A stretch of 64,000 nucleotides of DNA, from NCBI RefSeq assembly GCF_000001735.4, contig NC_003074.8, forward strand, positions 18,545,261-18,609,260, read 5' to 3'. The position numbers were made by a program, and so were the translations under genes. The notes beneath the pieces are model-generated. The model did not search any database. It was not told the origin of the DNA and saw only the letters and a list, made by a program, of their open reading frames with translations. Source of the stretch: Arabidopsis thaliana. Its lineage: Eukaryota > Streptophyta > Magnoliopsida > Brassicales > Brassicaceae. Shown here piece by piece: positions 11,856 through 24,485 of this stretch. Numbering within the stretch: the first letter of the stretch is position 1; each line of letters starts with the position of its first letter.

Positions 11856-12885
11856 TTGATCTCCGGTTGGATTTTTCGACCGTACCGTCGGAGAAAATTG
11901 GAGGGGAATCAAAAGAGCTGAGTGAGTGGAGAGAAGAGGGGAGACTCGAACGTAACTTTAGATCTACGGGAACCAAAAGCAGCTTTCTTTGAGACAAAAC
12001 CCAGTTATTGAAACGACGTAGCTTTTGTGTTTTTAACGCATTTTTTTAACCTCTACTTTTTAACATCGCTGTACCAGTGTTTATTTATACTGTAGAATGG
12101 TTAAATAACATAAAAATCTTCCTACAATTTATTTGAAATCTTTGGCATGTTGTAAGAGATTTTACTCTATAGTAATTAAAAAGTATGTATTGTTTTGTTG
12201 TTGTCAGTTTTTTTATAGATTTAAAACGAAAAAAAAAAACTGATTTTCTAGACAATGTATTTATTTTTTGTAAGAATGTAGAAAGATTGATCTAATTTTT
12301 ACGATAATTTCTAAATTGTCGAAAAATAATTATGTTAACAAAAATCCGATTTGACAGTAATTAATTTTATATAAAAGTGAAGTAATCTACCAAACCTATA
12401 GAAAAGGTTTAATTACTATCTATAGACTATAGAGTAAATCTCTTACAACAAGCAAAAGATTTTCAAATAAAAGGTTCGAATGTTTTCAAATAGATGTTAA
12501 ATCTATACCTTTGTTGATTTTGATACTACATGTTACAAGGTCTCACTAATCATGGTTACTGTATAGCTCTATGAAAGGATTAACATGAAATTCATCTATA
12601 CAATATGTAAGAATGTAGTTATCCTACATTTTGTTGACTAACTCAGTATGTCTCTTTGTATGATAATGTCTCACTAATCAAGGTTCAATTTTTAGATTTA
12701 GACTTGTTATAGATTTTGGTTATGAATCACCAAAACAAGTAACAAATATTTGAGATTTAAGATTATTCCATAGAAATTTTAATTCCTCTGTACATTTTGT
12801 TTTTGTTTTTAATTTTACCATAAACCCCAAAAATGAATGCTCTTGAAAATCCCCAATCGATTCAAGTTTTAACCCTAAACCAAAA
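11856..12885. other. Promoter/5' UTR of the protease gene and MYB77 3' flank
   Basis: The first ~150 bases above 11855 are GC-richer and look like the protease 5' UTR and proximal promoter. The rest is AT-rich and contains the inverted-repeat element listed separately. No coding signal. Confidence 0.5.
12126..12475. mobile_element. MITE-like inverted-repeat element
   Basis: A left arm (about 12126-12180, gcatgttgtaagagatttta then ctctatagtaattaa) recurs inverted at about 12408-12475 (ttaattactat...ctatagagtaaatctcttacaacaagcaaaagatt). Arms are ~50 bp with few mismatches, and the ~230-bp core has no ORF. The outer boundaries and target-site duplication are not clear, so the superfamily is unassigned. 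Confidence 0.6.
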
Positions 12886-13791
12886 CTACTCAACCTTAGG
12901 TGTTATTACTCCACAATCCCTAAAACCACCATTGCCGCCGGATTCGTATAAACCTCCGACGACGAATCCACCACTTGTTTTCTGCATTTCCGCCATGTAA
13001 CTCCTCACTTCAGCTTTTATCATCTCCTGCACCACCGTCATAAACTCACCTCTACGTCCTTCTCCTCTCTCCTCTACATTAATCTTCATCTGACTCTCAA
13101 ATCTCGGAAACATCAACGCGTTGTTGTTATTGTTATGGCTCGAACTCGTGTTCTCAGCTCCAGGTAGTGACAAACTCAACGAAGTAGGTGGATCCTCCGA
13201 AGACGAAGACATTTCAACCGGTAACGGCTGCGGAACCACCGTAAAACCGCCGGAAATCGGCATTGGTTTAAACAGCTGAGCAACAGGAGACGACGGTGAC
13301 GGAATCGTGCTAGAATCACTAACATCGATTCCGTTAGGACTCTCAGGACTCATGTACAATCCAGTATCCACCGGAGCAAAAGCAGAATCAAAGCTAACAG
13401 ATCTCCTCTTCTTCGGCCGATCCTGATCTTCCTCCGTCTCCGTCACCGTCGTAACCGCCACACCTCCGCTGCATTTCCTCTTAAGCGTAGAGTTCCAGTG
13501 ATTTTTAACGGCGTTATCCGTACGACCGTTAAGAAGACGAGCAATCGTCGCCCACTTGTTACCAAACTGAGCACGGGCGGTTACAATAGTCTCATCTTCC
13601 TCCGGCGAGAAAGGACGATGCTCAACCTCCGGAGATAACTGATTACACCAACGTAATCTACACGATTTACCAGATCGACCTGGAATCGATTTGCTAATCG
13701 CAGACCAATTCCTCGGTCCGTATTTCTCAACCATCCTTCGTAGCTGCTCATCTTCTTCTTGACTCCATGGACCTTTAACACGATCCGCCAT
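12886..13791 (-). CDS. MYB77: R2R3-MYB transcription factor MYB77 (subgroup 22)
   Basis: Single-exon 301-residue nuclear DNA-binding protein. R2 has W9, W29 and W48; R3 has F61, W80 and W99, the usual R2R3 spacing, with a recognition helix [13 protein letters not shown]. Subgroup 22 marks (MYB44/70/73/77) follow: a [18 protein letters not shown] region with Ser-Pro sites suited to kinases, an LxLxL EAR-type repression motif (TSLSLSLPG), and a C-terminal helix ([20 protein letters not shown]). Published work links MYB77 to auxin-responsive lateral root growth through ARF7 and to ABA signalling through PYL8; this is family knowledge, not visible in the sequence. The start is the ATG at 13789-13791, followed at once by MADRVKGPW. 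It corresponds to At3g50060. The close paralogue MYB73 is the main alternative, but length and neighbours favour MYB77. Confidence 0.95.
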   Translation of the reverse strand: MADRVKGPWSQEEDEQLRRMVEKYGPRNWSAISKSIPGRSGKSCRLRWCNQLSPEVEHRPFSPEEDETIVTARAQFGNKWATIARLLNGRTDNAVKNHWNSTLKRKCSGGVAVTTVTETEEDQDRPKKRRSVSFDSAFAPVDTGLYMSPESPNGIDVSDSSTIPSPSSPVAQLFKPMPISGGFTVVPQPLPVEMSSSSEDPPTSLSLSLPGAENTSSSHNNNNNALMFPRFESQMKINVEERGEGRRGEFMTVVQEMIKAEVRSYMAEMQKTSGGFVVGGLYESGGNGGFRDCGVITPKVE

Positions 13792-13875
13792 TGAAACAGA
13801 TCTTTTGTTTGTTTGTTGTAGAGAAGAAGAAGAAGAAGAAGAAGGTGGAGGAAACTGAAGAGAGGAGAAAAAAGG

Positions 13876-13883
13876 TATTTATA
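13876..13883 (-). promoter_or_regulatory. Probable TATA box of MYB77
   Basis: TATAAATA on the minus strand, about 85 bases upstream of the MYB77 start codon, leaving room for a ~50-base CT/GA-rich leader. Position and sequence fit a plant TATA box; no transcript data. Confidence 0.55.
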
Positions 13884-14008
13884 ACAGAGAGAGAGATAGA
13901 GAGGAGGATGGATAATAACCGGTAACCGGTAGAGACGGTGGAGAAAGTCATGCACCGCTTCTTCCACGCAAGCGGTTTTGAAAGTTTTGGGATACAGCTG
14001 TAGGTGTA

Positions 14009-14014
14009 CACGTG
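14009..14014. promoter_or_regulatory. G-box/ABRE core upstream of MYB77
   Basis: CACGTG inside ACACGTGTC, a strong ABA-responsive-element form, about 220 bases upstream of the MYB77 ATG. bZIP or bHLH binding would fit the stress and ABA responsiveness reported for MYB77 relatives. Occupancy is inference. Confidence 0.5.
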
Positions 14015-14606
14015 TCGTGATCTCGGTGCGTCTGTTTATTAGTTTATGGAGCGTGTGATACAGTCGAAAGAGAGAAAGGGGAAGCACGCGCGCGTGAGAA
14101 GAGAGTGGGAAAAGAAGGGAAGTTAAAGCGACAAAATCACGGAAACCTACAAGGAAAGAGCTCTGATATTATTCGCACAATCTGAGGTGAAAAATTAGAA
14201 AGCTGTTTTGAATGTTTATTTGAAAAATAATAATAATATCTGAGACGATAACGGTTAGGTTTGGCAGTTTGGGTAAAGACAGTTTTTTATGCAGATTTCT
14301 GACTTTTTTGACTGGACACGCCAGCCTGTATTCCTTGTTATGCAAATTTACCCTTTTCTCTGAAACTTTTTTCCTTTTATTTTATTTTGTAGAATACAAA
14401 ACGACTAATTTGAATTTTTTTTTGAAGTTACATAAGGTTTAAAGTTTATGGGTCGGGAAATATTGGAGGATAAAATTTGATCACAGTGTTCTAAAAATAT
14501 TTTTGTTTAATTTAAATGTTATTTTTGTTATTGTATTGTATTATTTTCAAATTGGATGATATATTTAAACAATAAAAATAAAACTGAAATTTTTGAAAAT
14601 ATAAAT

Positions 14607-14910
14607 GTGTAGAAAATATAAAACGACATTAGACTGACACAAAAATTAAAATGCAAAACGACATCTAATTTGAAACGGAAAACGTATTAGATGTTTTTAT
14701 AAAATATGTTTTGATTCGTTGAACTTGAAACGATATTCGTAACGCTTTTGACCAATAAAGTTTATACATAAAATCTGCATAGAATATAAAACGACGTTTA
14801 ATATGACACAAAAATTAATATGCAAAACGACATTTAATTTGAAACGAGAAAAGTATTAGCTACTTTTAAAAAAGTATTTTGATTCGTTGAATTTGAAACT
14901 ATACTTGTAA
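14607..14910. repeat. Two-copy ~170-bp tandem repeat
   Basis: Unit 1 begins near 14607 and unit 2 near 14776. Both carry gaatataaaacgac (gaaaatataaaacgac in unit 1), gacacaaaaatta, tgcaaaacgaca, aatttgaaacg and gattcgttgaa in the same order. Divergence is moderate, so the duplication is old. No function visible. Confidence 0.7.
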
Positions 14911-16949
14911 CGGTTATGCTACGTTTTAATTATTCATAGATTTCTTTTTTTTTTTTTCTCGAGAATACAATACACATAATTTAAAATTTGTATATTTTTA
15001 AATTTTAAAGTAATTGCAAGTATAGAGCTGGCACTCTTGAAAGTAAAATTTTGATTACACATTTTTAAAAAAAAACATTAACTAATTTATGACTGGTTAA
15101 ACAGTAATTGTAACAGTTTTGAGCGATGAAATTAATATTTTTTACTTCCTTTTGGTTTATCTTTCTAACTGAAAAAGGTTCAAACTGCCTAGTGCTACAA
15201 ATTTGGGATAAAAATATTTGTATCGTTTATAGAAATGTGGTTCAGTTTTGTATGGTTTTTTTGTCTGTGACTATTTGTTAATGGTACGTTTTTGAATGCC
15301 CCAAATCAAAGTCATATAGTATTTACACAATACGGGAAACTACATTTATATGATTAGATACGATTAATATTCTGTTTCATAAACTTGTTACAAAGAAACG
15401 GCCACACAAGATAAAAGTAAGTGGTCGGAAAAATAAAAATAAAATTTGCTGACATGGACAACACGACAAAAGAGTGTTAGGCCAATTGGAATGTGAATGA
15501 AATCATATTTATTTATAATATATAGTTTTTGATTGACGAAAATCCAGGCTGTAATCCTCAACAAACAACTAACTGTCGTCCATTAAGCAAACTGCCACGT
15601 GTCAAATTTTTGGAACTGTTTTTGAAATTGTGTGTAACTGTCTCTTACGTTAGTAACGCACTAAACGTCATTTGCACCTTCTTCCCAACCTTCATCGAAC
15701 GGTTTCACAACTTATTTTTTAATTTATCTTTTTCCGTATTTTATGTCGAATTAGTTACATACTAATTAGTCAAATTATAAACGGATTACCGAAACTATTT
15801 CAGTTTTGATGTTGTTGGTTTTCAGTTTACTGACCAAACTTTCCCTTAATTGTTATTTCTTTCATACTAATAATACATTCTAGTGACGAAACTAATATTA
15901 TATGCTGTAATTTTGGGTCTGTAGAGATTACGGGTTTCGGCCCAAAACCTCCTAATATTTTAAAAAAATAAAAAAAAATAATAATAATAATACACTTAGT
16001 CTTGGTTATAAAAGTTAACAATATGTTTACTTTTATTATGTGTTCCACATTCTAACATGTCATATTTAAATGATGGTTTTCTTGGTGTATTTCTAATCGA
16101 AAACTTATCCTATTTAGGTTATATTATATGGGTTGAATTAGACTATAATATATACCATGTTAAGTTTTATTGGTTTGTAAACTAAATTGAGGATTTGTAA
16201 ATTGTTTCGTGTTACTTTTTTTTTTTGTCGTAAATTGTTTCGTGTTACTTAAACATTGTTTAGATCTATTTCATTTCGGATCCAACATTTTATTTTGGGT
16301 CAATGTATAATTGACACGTACTTTTGCTGTACACTTAGCTAGATTTTGAAAGATGCACGTGAACATTTGGTGAACACATATACCTGAGAGACGGTGCACG
16401 ATGTAGAATATAATTCCAACAATGTGTGTCTTAGAAACATTGTAATTAAAATATTGGTAATAGGTTGTTGTCAAAAGGAACAAGACGGTGCACGATGTGT
16501 GAATATATAAATCAAAGTATATCATTTGCTGTTTGTTGTTAATTAGGGTCCATGCTTCGATTGTCGGGTTTGTTCTCCTAATTTTTAAATTCATTTTTGT
16601 AAGGTTTGCCTAACAGAAAAACTCGTTCGATATATCTAAACAACGATAAGCTTTAAATAACATAAAGATCATAATACTAACACACGGTGGTAGATTAGTC
16701 GGTGTAAGAGGCGGAAAAACAAATATATGTTGACTGAGTTCATTGTATCATTCGAGACTTTCGAGTTATTTACCATTTAGTGGAATTTTATTTACAGGAA
16801 TGAAAATTGTTATCTTGTCCCAAAAATATTCGTATGAATATGTTCTCTACACATATACAAATAATAAGTAACATTTAGGATAAACTGTATTCGTATTTAT
16901 TAAGATATTCATGTTGTTGCCGTTAGTCATATTGAGTGTTAGTTGTTCC

Positions 16950-17030
16950 ATTTAGCCGAGCTCTCTTGGTAGCAAGGGTTCGATACCATTCTCTTCCAAT
17001 GTGGTTAAATGTGTAATTGTATAAAGTTAA
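16950..17030 (+). mobile_element. Possible tRNA-derived SINE fragment
   Basis: A stretch with a box A-like motif (tagccgagctctcttgg, 16953-16969) and a box B-like motif (ggttcgatacc, 16977-16987) at SINE-like spacing. It does not fold as a complete tRNA and has no anticodon arm that I can support. Arabidopsis carries tRNA-derived SINEs with such boxes; the assignment is tentative. Confidence 0.3.
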
Positions 17031-18781
17031 TTCATTTTTGTTACTTCTATTTAGAAAATAGATATAGAATTGTTATTCATAACTCACCGTAGACAAACTA
17101 AAAATTTAGAAAGCCAAATTGGAATATTCAAATTTTAGCATTTTAATATTCATTTGGTTGAGGAGGAAGAGCCACCAACCAAACCATTGAGTCTGATCAT
17201 CTTGATATTATTGTAATTTATGTTTGTTTAATATGATCTTTTTAATTTCATTTAAATTAATATTATTGTTTATTATAATTAATGAAAATCTAAGAAACAA
17301 AAAAACTTTGTCTTCTTCGTTTATTCATCGTTCGACTATGAAAACAAAACATATCCAAAAAATCAATTGCGAGATTGATTGAAAAAACAAAAATCAACAA
17401 AAATATATATAAATAAATTATATCATATGAATTTATATTCAACAAAATTAATTACTTCGTCATTTTTTATAGTGGTGCAAACAAAAAAACTAGTTTGGAG
17501 GTTTAAAGAATTAGTAAAATTACTTTGATGGTTTATAAATGTTAGTAAAAGAAATTCGAGGTGTACCAATGACACTTTGAAGGTTAAAAATGTGATTTCT
17601 TCTTTTTAAAATCTCTTAAAGAACTATGATCTTAAAAAAAAAACTTATGGTTGTATGAATGTATTTCTTATTTTACAATGATTTTTAACATAATACATAT
17701 ATTTATTTGTGGTTACTAAAGTACAAATTTTGTTTTGTTATGACATCATACATCATAATAATGTGCAAGTTAAATATGAAAAAAAAAAAAGAGTTATACA
17801 TGACTAAATGTCTCATCTTTTTGTTATTTTTCATAGTTTGTTGATTCTTTTGTTAATATCTAAACTTTACGTAGCAAATAAAAAACCACAAAATTCTTTT
17901 GACAAAGTTCAGTAGATTGAAAGGCAAATACATAGAAGATACATGAAATGACAAAAGTATCCATCATCCTTTCACTTTTGACCGACGACCTGCATTAAAC
18001 GGCTTCACTTTGAAAATTTTTAGCCGCTTATTCGCCAACTAAAAGACTTGTCCGTACTGTCAACAACACATGTAGGAAGTAGGATCTTTCATGTGAAACA
18101 CCCACGTGTATACTACTTGCATGCACGTGTGCTTCTAAACCCGTCAGACATCAGTAAAAATTTATACTAAATGGGCCGTATCAATCTTCATTTGTTAACT
18201 TTGGCCCAAAACGGCTCAACAAATAGTAAATACGTCATCATCTAGTGATGCCATCTTCAATTCTCAAGAAACCAACGCTTATAGTTACTTATTTTCATTG
18301 TTGTTTCTTATGCATTATGGTGATGTATGTTTTCAGAAATTCTAGCTACAAAACTGCGAATAGCGAATTGTTGTTTTTTTGGGGTCAGTTTAAGTTGATC
18401 CAACTTAAGCTTATCATCATTTTGAGATTCTGAGTGCTATTTTATTTCAAACATTATGGAACTTCATATGATACTTAGTTAATGTTTACATGCTTGATTG
18501 AAGATTTAGGATCTAATACGTCAACGATGATTTGACTTTTCAAAAATTTTGAGACTTTGAGATTTTCTACTGTAAGACTCTGTTTGTTTAGTCGTCTCAT
18601 ATGTGTCTAGTAATGAATATTGGAAAATATCAAATGTTGGATTTTCAATGGACTCATCACAATCAGAAATGATGATGAAAACTTTGGTGTGAAACCTCTG
18701 ACTTGTTACATGAACTAATGAACAAATTTGTAAAATTGTTATATTAGAGTATCCTAAAAAATATCGTTCTGAAGCGACTAA

Positions 18782-19040
18782 GAGCATGATTATAGGTGAT
18801 ACTCATAAAGTATCACTAAAAAATGTTTAGTATTATTTATAATGTTTGTTTAATAGATATATATATATATTTTTTTTGTTTTTGGTAAATCTGAGCAATC
18901 AGAAGATGGCACGTCAGATGATACTAGTATCACAAATATCACTGGACTGATACTCATCAACCTCATTCCAATTGTTTTGTCAATATAAAAATAATTTTTG
19001 CACTTGTGATACTTAAAAAATATCACCTATGTACATGGTC
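18782..19040. mobile_element. Tourist-like (PIF/Harbinger) MITE
   Basis: 259-bp element flanked on both sides by TAA, the 3-bp target-site duplication typical of PIF/Harbinger. The terminal inverted repeats are ~35 bp: gagcatgattataggtgata at the left, and the same motif with several mismatches reading inward from 19040. There is no ORF. It shares its GAGCAT tip and TAA duplication with the element at 24219. Confidence 0.75.
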
Positions 19041-20061
19041 TAATAATCTTAATTAGGTCTTAATGATACACTGGTAAACTCCATTTGCATATGTTTGCCT
19101 TAGGGGAACGATTGACTCTTCAACATTTATGATTTATGTCTTTAGAATTCATAATTTCTGTTTTCTTTTTGTTCTATTTTTTTCTTGAAAGTATTAATGT
19201 GAGTTTCACACAAGATCTCTGAGATGACAGAACAAAAGTTTATGAGTGGTTTGGTTTTGGTACATTCACTCAAGTTCAACCAAAACAATCTAATTTTATT
19301 TTCTTTATATCTTTTTTCTGTTGAATCTCTTCAATGCTATTTGGTCCTGTGTGATAACAAGACTCTTCATGGAAGGTATATTTATTTAATGTTATGACAT
19401 GACATAGCAATGGCAAGAAGTAGATAAAGTGATATGTGTACGTAATGTTATGTGTATATCCCAACCTGTTTTGCTTTTCACCACAACTGAATTGAACACA
19501 AGTACTTGGACCAACCCAAGTGTTGGTCTCTCTGCATTTCCTCTCAAATCAAACCTCCCAAAAATAGAACAAAATTTATTAGAACATTTTTTAAAAATAA
19601 AACTTAAAACTTTGGAGGAGTAGCTAACAAACTCTCTAGTTGTCCAACACTATTGGTCATCCAACTAACTCAATCGTTGTCTCTTCAATTCAAACTTCAA
19701 AGGACAAATTTCCACATACCTGTACTAAGTACTAAACAATCATGTATGTGATGTTTTAGACCAATGCCAATAGTGTAATGGTAATGTTTGTGTATAATCT
19801 TTGACTGTTATCTTTCTACTTGCAAAATGCAGAGGTTGTGAGACGAAATTAGATCATCATCAAGCCATGAAAAAGGTAAGATCCAGCGGAAACTTTTAAT
19901 GTAAAAGAACTTTGTTTTTAGAATATCAAATAACGAAACGTACACCATTTGCAACCGTCCATAAACACAAGAACCGAGAACCATATAGCCGATAATATGT
20001 AAAACATGGAAACAGATTTTAGGTAACTAAACCGACACATTTTGATGGGTTGTTGACATTA

Positions 20062-21409
20062 TTAGCGAGGACTACTACTAAGCACATCGAAAAACATTCG
20101 GTTTATTGAAGATAGCCTCATCTGCTGCTCTTGCACTCTTCTCCTCTTGAGCAAAGGCTCTGAAGATGGTGAAGACGACACTGAAGCAGAAGCAGACACA
20201 ACCCACGACTCATTCGAGCTATCAGAACTGAATGACGCATCAAACACACCGATCGGACTAGCGGGTTGTTGCATCCAATTCATCATCCTTTTCTTGCTTG
20301 GACTGTGGTCTAACACTAACTCATAGCATTTATTTACCTTCTCCTGTTTCAAGTATAATGATGATAAAATCAGTTCTAGATCCTTAAACCTTACACTAAT
20401 CACATTGGCATTTATTGATCAAAGACACCGTAACCACATACCGAATCAACTTTGAGTAGAGTCATGAGCTGAGATTGGTATACAGCTTCGTCACACATCT
20501 TCAAATCTCTAATAACAGAGACCATTATTGCAGTGGCTAACACAGAAGGACTAAAACTCAGAAATCTCGAATCTGAAAAGAAACCAAGAACAGAAAATTT
20601 AGCATCCACAACAAAATCAAGTAGATTCAAGAGATCTAAACCTAATGGTAAACATTACCAGGAATAATGGAGAGTAATAAAGATTCACATCTACTCAAGA
20701 ACTCCAATTGATGATGAGATTTAAAGCTGTATCGTCGAATAATGTGATCGAAAAACGAGATTGGAGTCACAGGATGCATCCTCCAGTCAAGAGTAGACAG
20801 AACAAGAAGCTCCATTCTCTGTATAGTCTTAGCTTCAAAGACATATCTTGCTTCTTCCACCTTACAAAAAGACCAAACACAAGTCTCAAAAATCTGCAAT
20901 TTCACAAAATTGAATCTGAGAAAAAGTGAGAAACTTACTTGAAAATCTAAGAGAAAAGGAACACGGATCTCTTCAACCTTAGCAGCTAAAGACAGACAAG
21001 CCAAAGCAGTAAGCTGAGACATCCATGGCTTATCTGTCTGAAACTTCCTGCTTGTAATAAACCTATCGAAGTAATTAACAGCTAAAAGAGCCGTCAATGA
21101 ATTAAACCCATAATGAGATTTCACTTTAAAAATCCAATCAAGAGCCTTTTCACGACACAAAACCAGAAACTCATCATCTAAGATTTCGTCATAAAGACAC
21201 GGTTCTTGTTTCGAAATCAAAGTTGATAACTCATCATCATCCCACAACATATCATGATCAGACAAACCCAGATTTAAAAAAGGAAACTTTTCAACACTCT
21301 CGTCGCACAAATCTACTTGTTCGTGAAACTCACTCTCTTCCTCACAGAAAAGACCATCAAGAACACAAAACGGTGCGTTTTGACTCTCTTCCTCCTCTTC
21401 TAAAGCCAT
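20062..21409 (-). CDS. CYCD3;3: D-type cyclin CYCD3;3
   Basis: G1 cyclin that activates CDKA to phosphorylate retinoblastoma-related protein and promote S-phase entry in the nucleus; CYCD3 genes respond to cytokinin and auxin in aerial organs (known of the family). Four exons, 21409-20939, 20860-20659, 20572-20442 and 20343-20062, join with consensus splice sites to exactly 361 residues. The RB-binding LxCxE motif is LFCEE at residues 20-24. The N-terminal cyclin fold starts near residue 85 (LCREKALDWIFKVKSHYGF) and includes LLAVNYFDRF. The C-terminal fold begins around residue 180 (TLDWRMHPVTPISFFDHII). The tail is Ser-rich and acidic with a basic patch (LLKRRRVQEQQ), as expected for a short-lived cyclin. 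The ATG at 21407-21409 precedes an acidic MALEEEEESQ start. It corresponds to At3g50070; CYCD3;1 and CYCD3;2 are the alternatives, but the sequence and neighbours fit CYCD3;3. Confidence 0.95.
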
Positions 21410-21670
21410 GATTTTTCTCTTCCGAGAAGAAGATGATTGCTAATTCCTTTGTTCATTCTGCCATTAGAGACTCTCTGGATTCTTCACTCTGTGTGAGATA
21501 GAAAGAGAGATAAAAGAAGTGAAGACAAATGCCAAAGAAAGTGAAGGGTTTTATTTCACGCTTGTCCTCTTTTTTTTTTCTTTTTTTTTATTAAAAGATT
21601 TTATGTTTTTTTTTTAATTTTATTTTTATTTTCTCTCTCTGCTTTTATTTTGTCTTTTAATATTCGGATG

Positions 21671-21678
21671 TTTGGCGC
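21671..21678 (+). promoter_or_regulatory. E2F-type site upstream of CYCD3;3
   Basis: TTTGGCGC, an exact match to the E2F consensus TTTSSCGC, about 262 bases upstream of the CYCD3;3 ATG. It stands out in very AT-rich DNA (tttggcgcgcgag). RBR/E2F feedback on a D-type cyclin is plausible but inferred. Confidence 0.5.
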
Positions 21679-24218
21679 GCGAGAAAATTAATGAAACCGT
21701 ACTTCTTCTTTGTTTTATTCACAGAAATGGAAAAATCTTTTCTTTTGTAATTAATTTCCTATCTCCATAAATTAATTATAAATTGAAATCATAACTATGA
21801 ATTAATTAAAATCTTTAGTTTTAAAAACATACGTACTATTTACAAAAAAGCTTATACTCACGTGCTTATTGAATGTGTAGTTACACGCTTTTGATCCCTG
21901 TTCGTTGGATGCGAGTAAAGATACTCTCTGTTAGAGCGTGTGATTCACGCGCTTATGAGGTGGTGGTGGAAGTTTCAGTGGTGGATAAATGCGTTGACCA
22001 TTAATTATATTTGTCACCTTTCGGTTTCAAGCATCGATGATTACAAGTGAAAAGATTTTTTTTTTTTTTTTTTTTTCGTCATTAGTACTTTGATTTTGGT
22101 TAATACAACATAATTTTACATAAACTCTGAAAATATCGTAATGTGTAGAGTCACTGTCATTGTGTTTTTATTCGATTTAAAGATTTATTAATCGTAATTT
22201 ATTAGTAGCAAATTTTTCACTTTTTTTTTTGGTGAATTAATTTATGATATACGGAAAAAGAAGATTCAAATTGATATATATAATCATATAAAATCACCCG
22301 TGGGGTCATATATGTCAGAGGAAAATCCACGTGGACGAATGGGAAGCTTTATATGGTCAACGAGCTGACATAAACATTAGAAAAAACAAAAACATAATTA
22401 ACTAGGAAAAAAGGACCTCGTTCTGTTAAAACGCTTGCGCTTTATTAGTAAACTACGTTACTTAATTTTTCTTTATGTAACCTATAAAGTTAATTTTTAA
22501 ATATAATAGCTTGATCTTGATGAGCATTTCAAGTTTAATTCTCACTGCTTTATATGCTAAAAAATCTAAAGACTGAGGACCCAAAAAAGCCGATTAAAAT
22601 GTAAATGTATTCGATGTACTCGTAACAAAAGTTGTACCAAACTTTAACGTTCAAGATACATAAATGCAACTTATACATATAACTGAGTCTATTTATAATA
22701 GTTGTGGAACAAACATTATAGTTAGTAGTACAAAACATAATGTATAATAAATTAAGCTTCTGTTTAAATATTTAGTACTCAATAGTAAACTGAAAGATAA
22801 TTTCATATTTTACATCTATAGTAGTAAAAGTGTTATTATAAGCAGAGTGAATGATCCTGTTGTCACGTTTACTGCGTTCCTATCGACCTAGACGCGGTTA
22901 ACAAAGCAACAATTGTTACTTTTTTTTAACACATAGTATATATATTGATGATCTTTATCGATTGTGAAAGAAAGCAATGTGTGGTAAAAAAAAATTGAAA
23001 AAATGAAAAAGCAAAAGACAAATAAATAAGGAATGGGGAAAAGTTAATCACGAGAGGAAGAGGCCATTGGTAACAAGCGGGAGAGTCTGAGATTTGTACA
23101 AAGTTTAATAGCGACTTCTCATTTCTTACACATTTCATACTATCTTTTAAAAAGATAAAAAAGAAAAACAAAGAAATTCCTTATCATATCGCTTTAAAAT
23201 GTTGTCTGTTCATAGTCTTTTTAAAAAATATTCCATTTGTTCTATTATGTTTTTTTTGTTGATGTGTAATGGCCAAATAGGTCTACAATATGTTCCATTA
23301 GATTGGTAATTTTGCGATTTTATACATTGTTACGATACCATTTTTCAGTTTTTACCATTAATACAATAGTAATATAAAATTATATAAAAACTTCTTATAT
23401 TAAACATGTATATATATATATATTATAGAACTTAAACTTTCAATTGTTTTACTCTTAAATTTTGGAACAAGTTTTTATATAACAAAAAGAGAGTAAAAGG
23501 AAAGGAGTATAATTAGAGATAATGAAATAAAGGTTGTAATCTAGAGGAGACAAGAGTTATTTATAATAATGGTCCAAGAATCCGGACGGTAACCTTTTAT
23601 TTAATGGGTCAAGAAGCTAGAAGATAAGAAGTGAGAGGGTATTGTTGTTTAAATGACAAATAATAAAAACCAAGATGAAGTTGATTAGATTAATAAGAGG
23701 ATGTGTGTGTAAGTGTTGTGTTGTGAATTGATTAGATCGAAGAAGGTTTTTGGGTCATAATTAATAATGGCGTCTTGTCTGCCAGAGACCAACGCCGTAC
23801 GCTAACTTTCGATCTCCTACTCTAACCTCTTGTTTCTTTAATTCTACCACTAATACTATAAGATATAAGTGTACACATAATATTTCATTTATAATAAACT
23901 TATTTGATGTTAGGTGTCACCCATTTGCTGTTAAATGTATTGCCTAGCTTTGCTCCTATTCCCCTTATAGTGTTTTGTGCATTTTCCTTTTTTTAAAATA
24001 CATAAGAAGTCCCATGAGTTTTTGGTCTACCTGTTCATAACATGTAAGACTATATGGAGTGGCACCTAATATAGTCCATACAGTGAATAACTTAGTTCAT
24101 ACTGGGTCAAAGGACATAACATGGTAACTTAGTCTTGTTCATACGGTCTTACTTCATACTTTCATAGGTTCATATATAGTTGAAAGTTCATACTCCTGTA
24201 CAATAAAAGTAAAACTAA

Positions 24219-24485
24219 GAGCATCTTTATTGGGAGTATCTCAATGAGATACCCAACAAAAAAAAAAAATTAGAAAAAAAAAAAGTAAGAGAGAAGAAAG
24301 AAAAAGTAAAAGAGAAGGAGAATTGAGTTCCTCGTAGGAAAAACTTTGAAAAACTATTCTCATCTAAATTGGACAGCTGTCATCGTATTATTAGTTCAAG
24401 TATTAAATAACAATTAATATATCTGTTTTGACTAAAATTTTTTTTTTTTTTTTTTTAGAAACTTTTCTTACTTTTATAGATGCTC
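24219..24485. mobile_element. Second Tourist-like MITE
   Basis: 267-bp element bounded by GAGCATCTTTAT at the left and ATAGATGCTC at the right, with TAA flanking both ends as target-site duplication. The terminal repeats are short (~12 bp) and the interior is A/T homopolymer-rich. Same end class as the element at 18782, probably same superfamily, but the interiors are not alike. Confidence 0.7.

Larger units (their letters stand above)
14090..20061. other. Large AT-rich intergenic region, no gene seen
   Basis: Nearly 6 kb between MYB77 and CYCD3;3, both transcribed on the minus strand, so it holds the distal MYB77 promoter and CYCD3;3 3' flank. It contains a ~170-bp tandem repeat (14607-14910), a possible SINE fragment (16950-17030), two CACGTG sites (18103-18108, 18124-18129) and a Tourist-like MITE (18782-19040). 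Short local duplications occur at 16198/16231 and 16390/16485. Open frames here are short and of low complexity. Confidence 0.5.

Noticed and set aside
13581-14087. Alternate-frame proteins overlapping the MYB77 start
   Set aside because: Shadows of MYB77 and its CT-rich leader, with no recognisable domain. The MYB frame has all six key aromatic residues.
16953-16987. tRNA gene
   Set aside because: Box A- and B-like words occur, but I cannot fold the acceptor and anticodon arms. Listed only as a possible SINE fragment.
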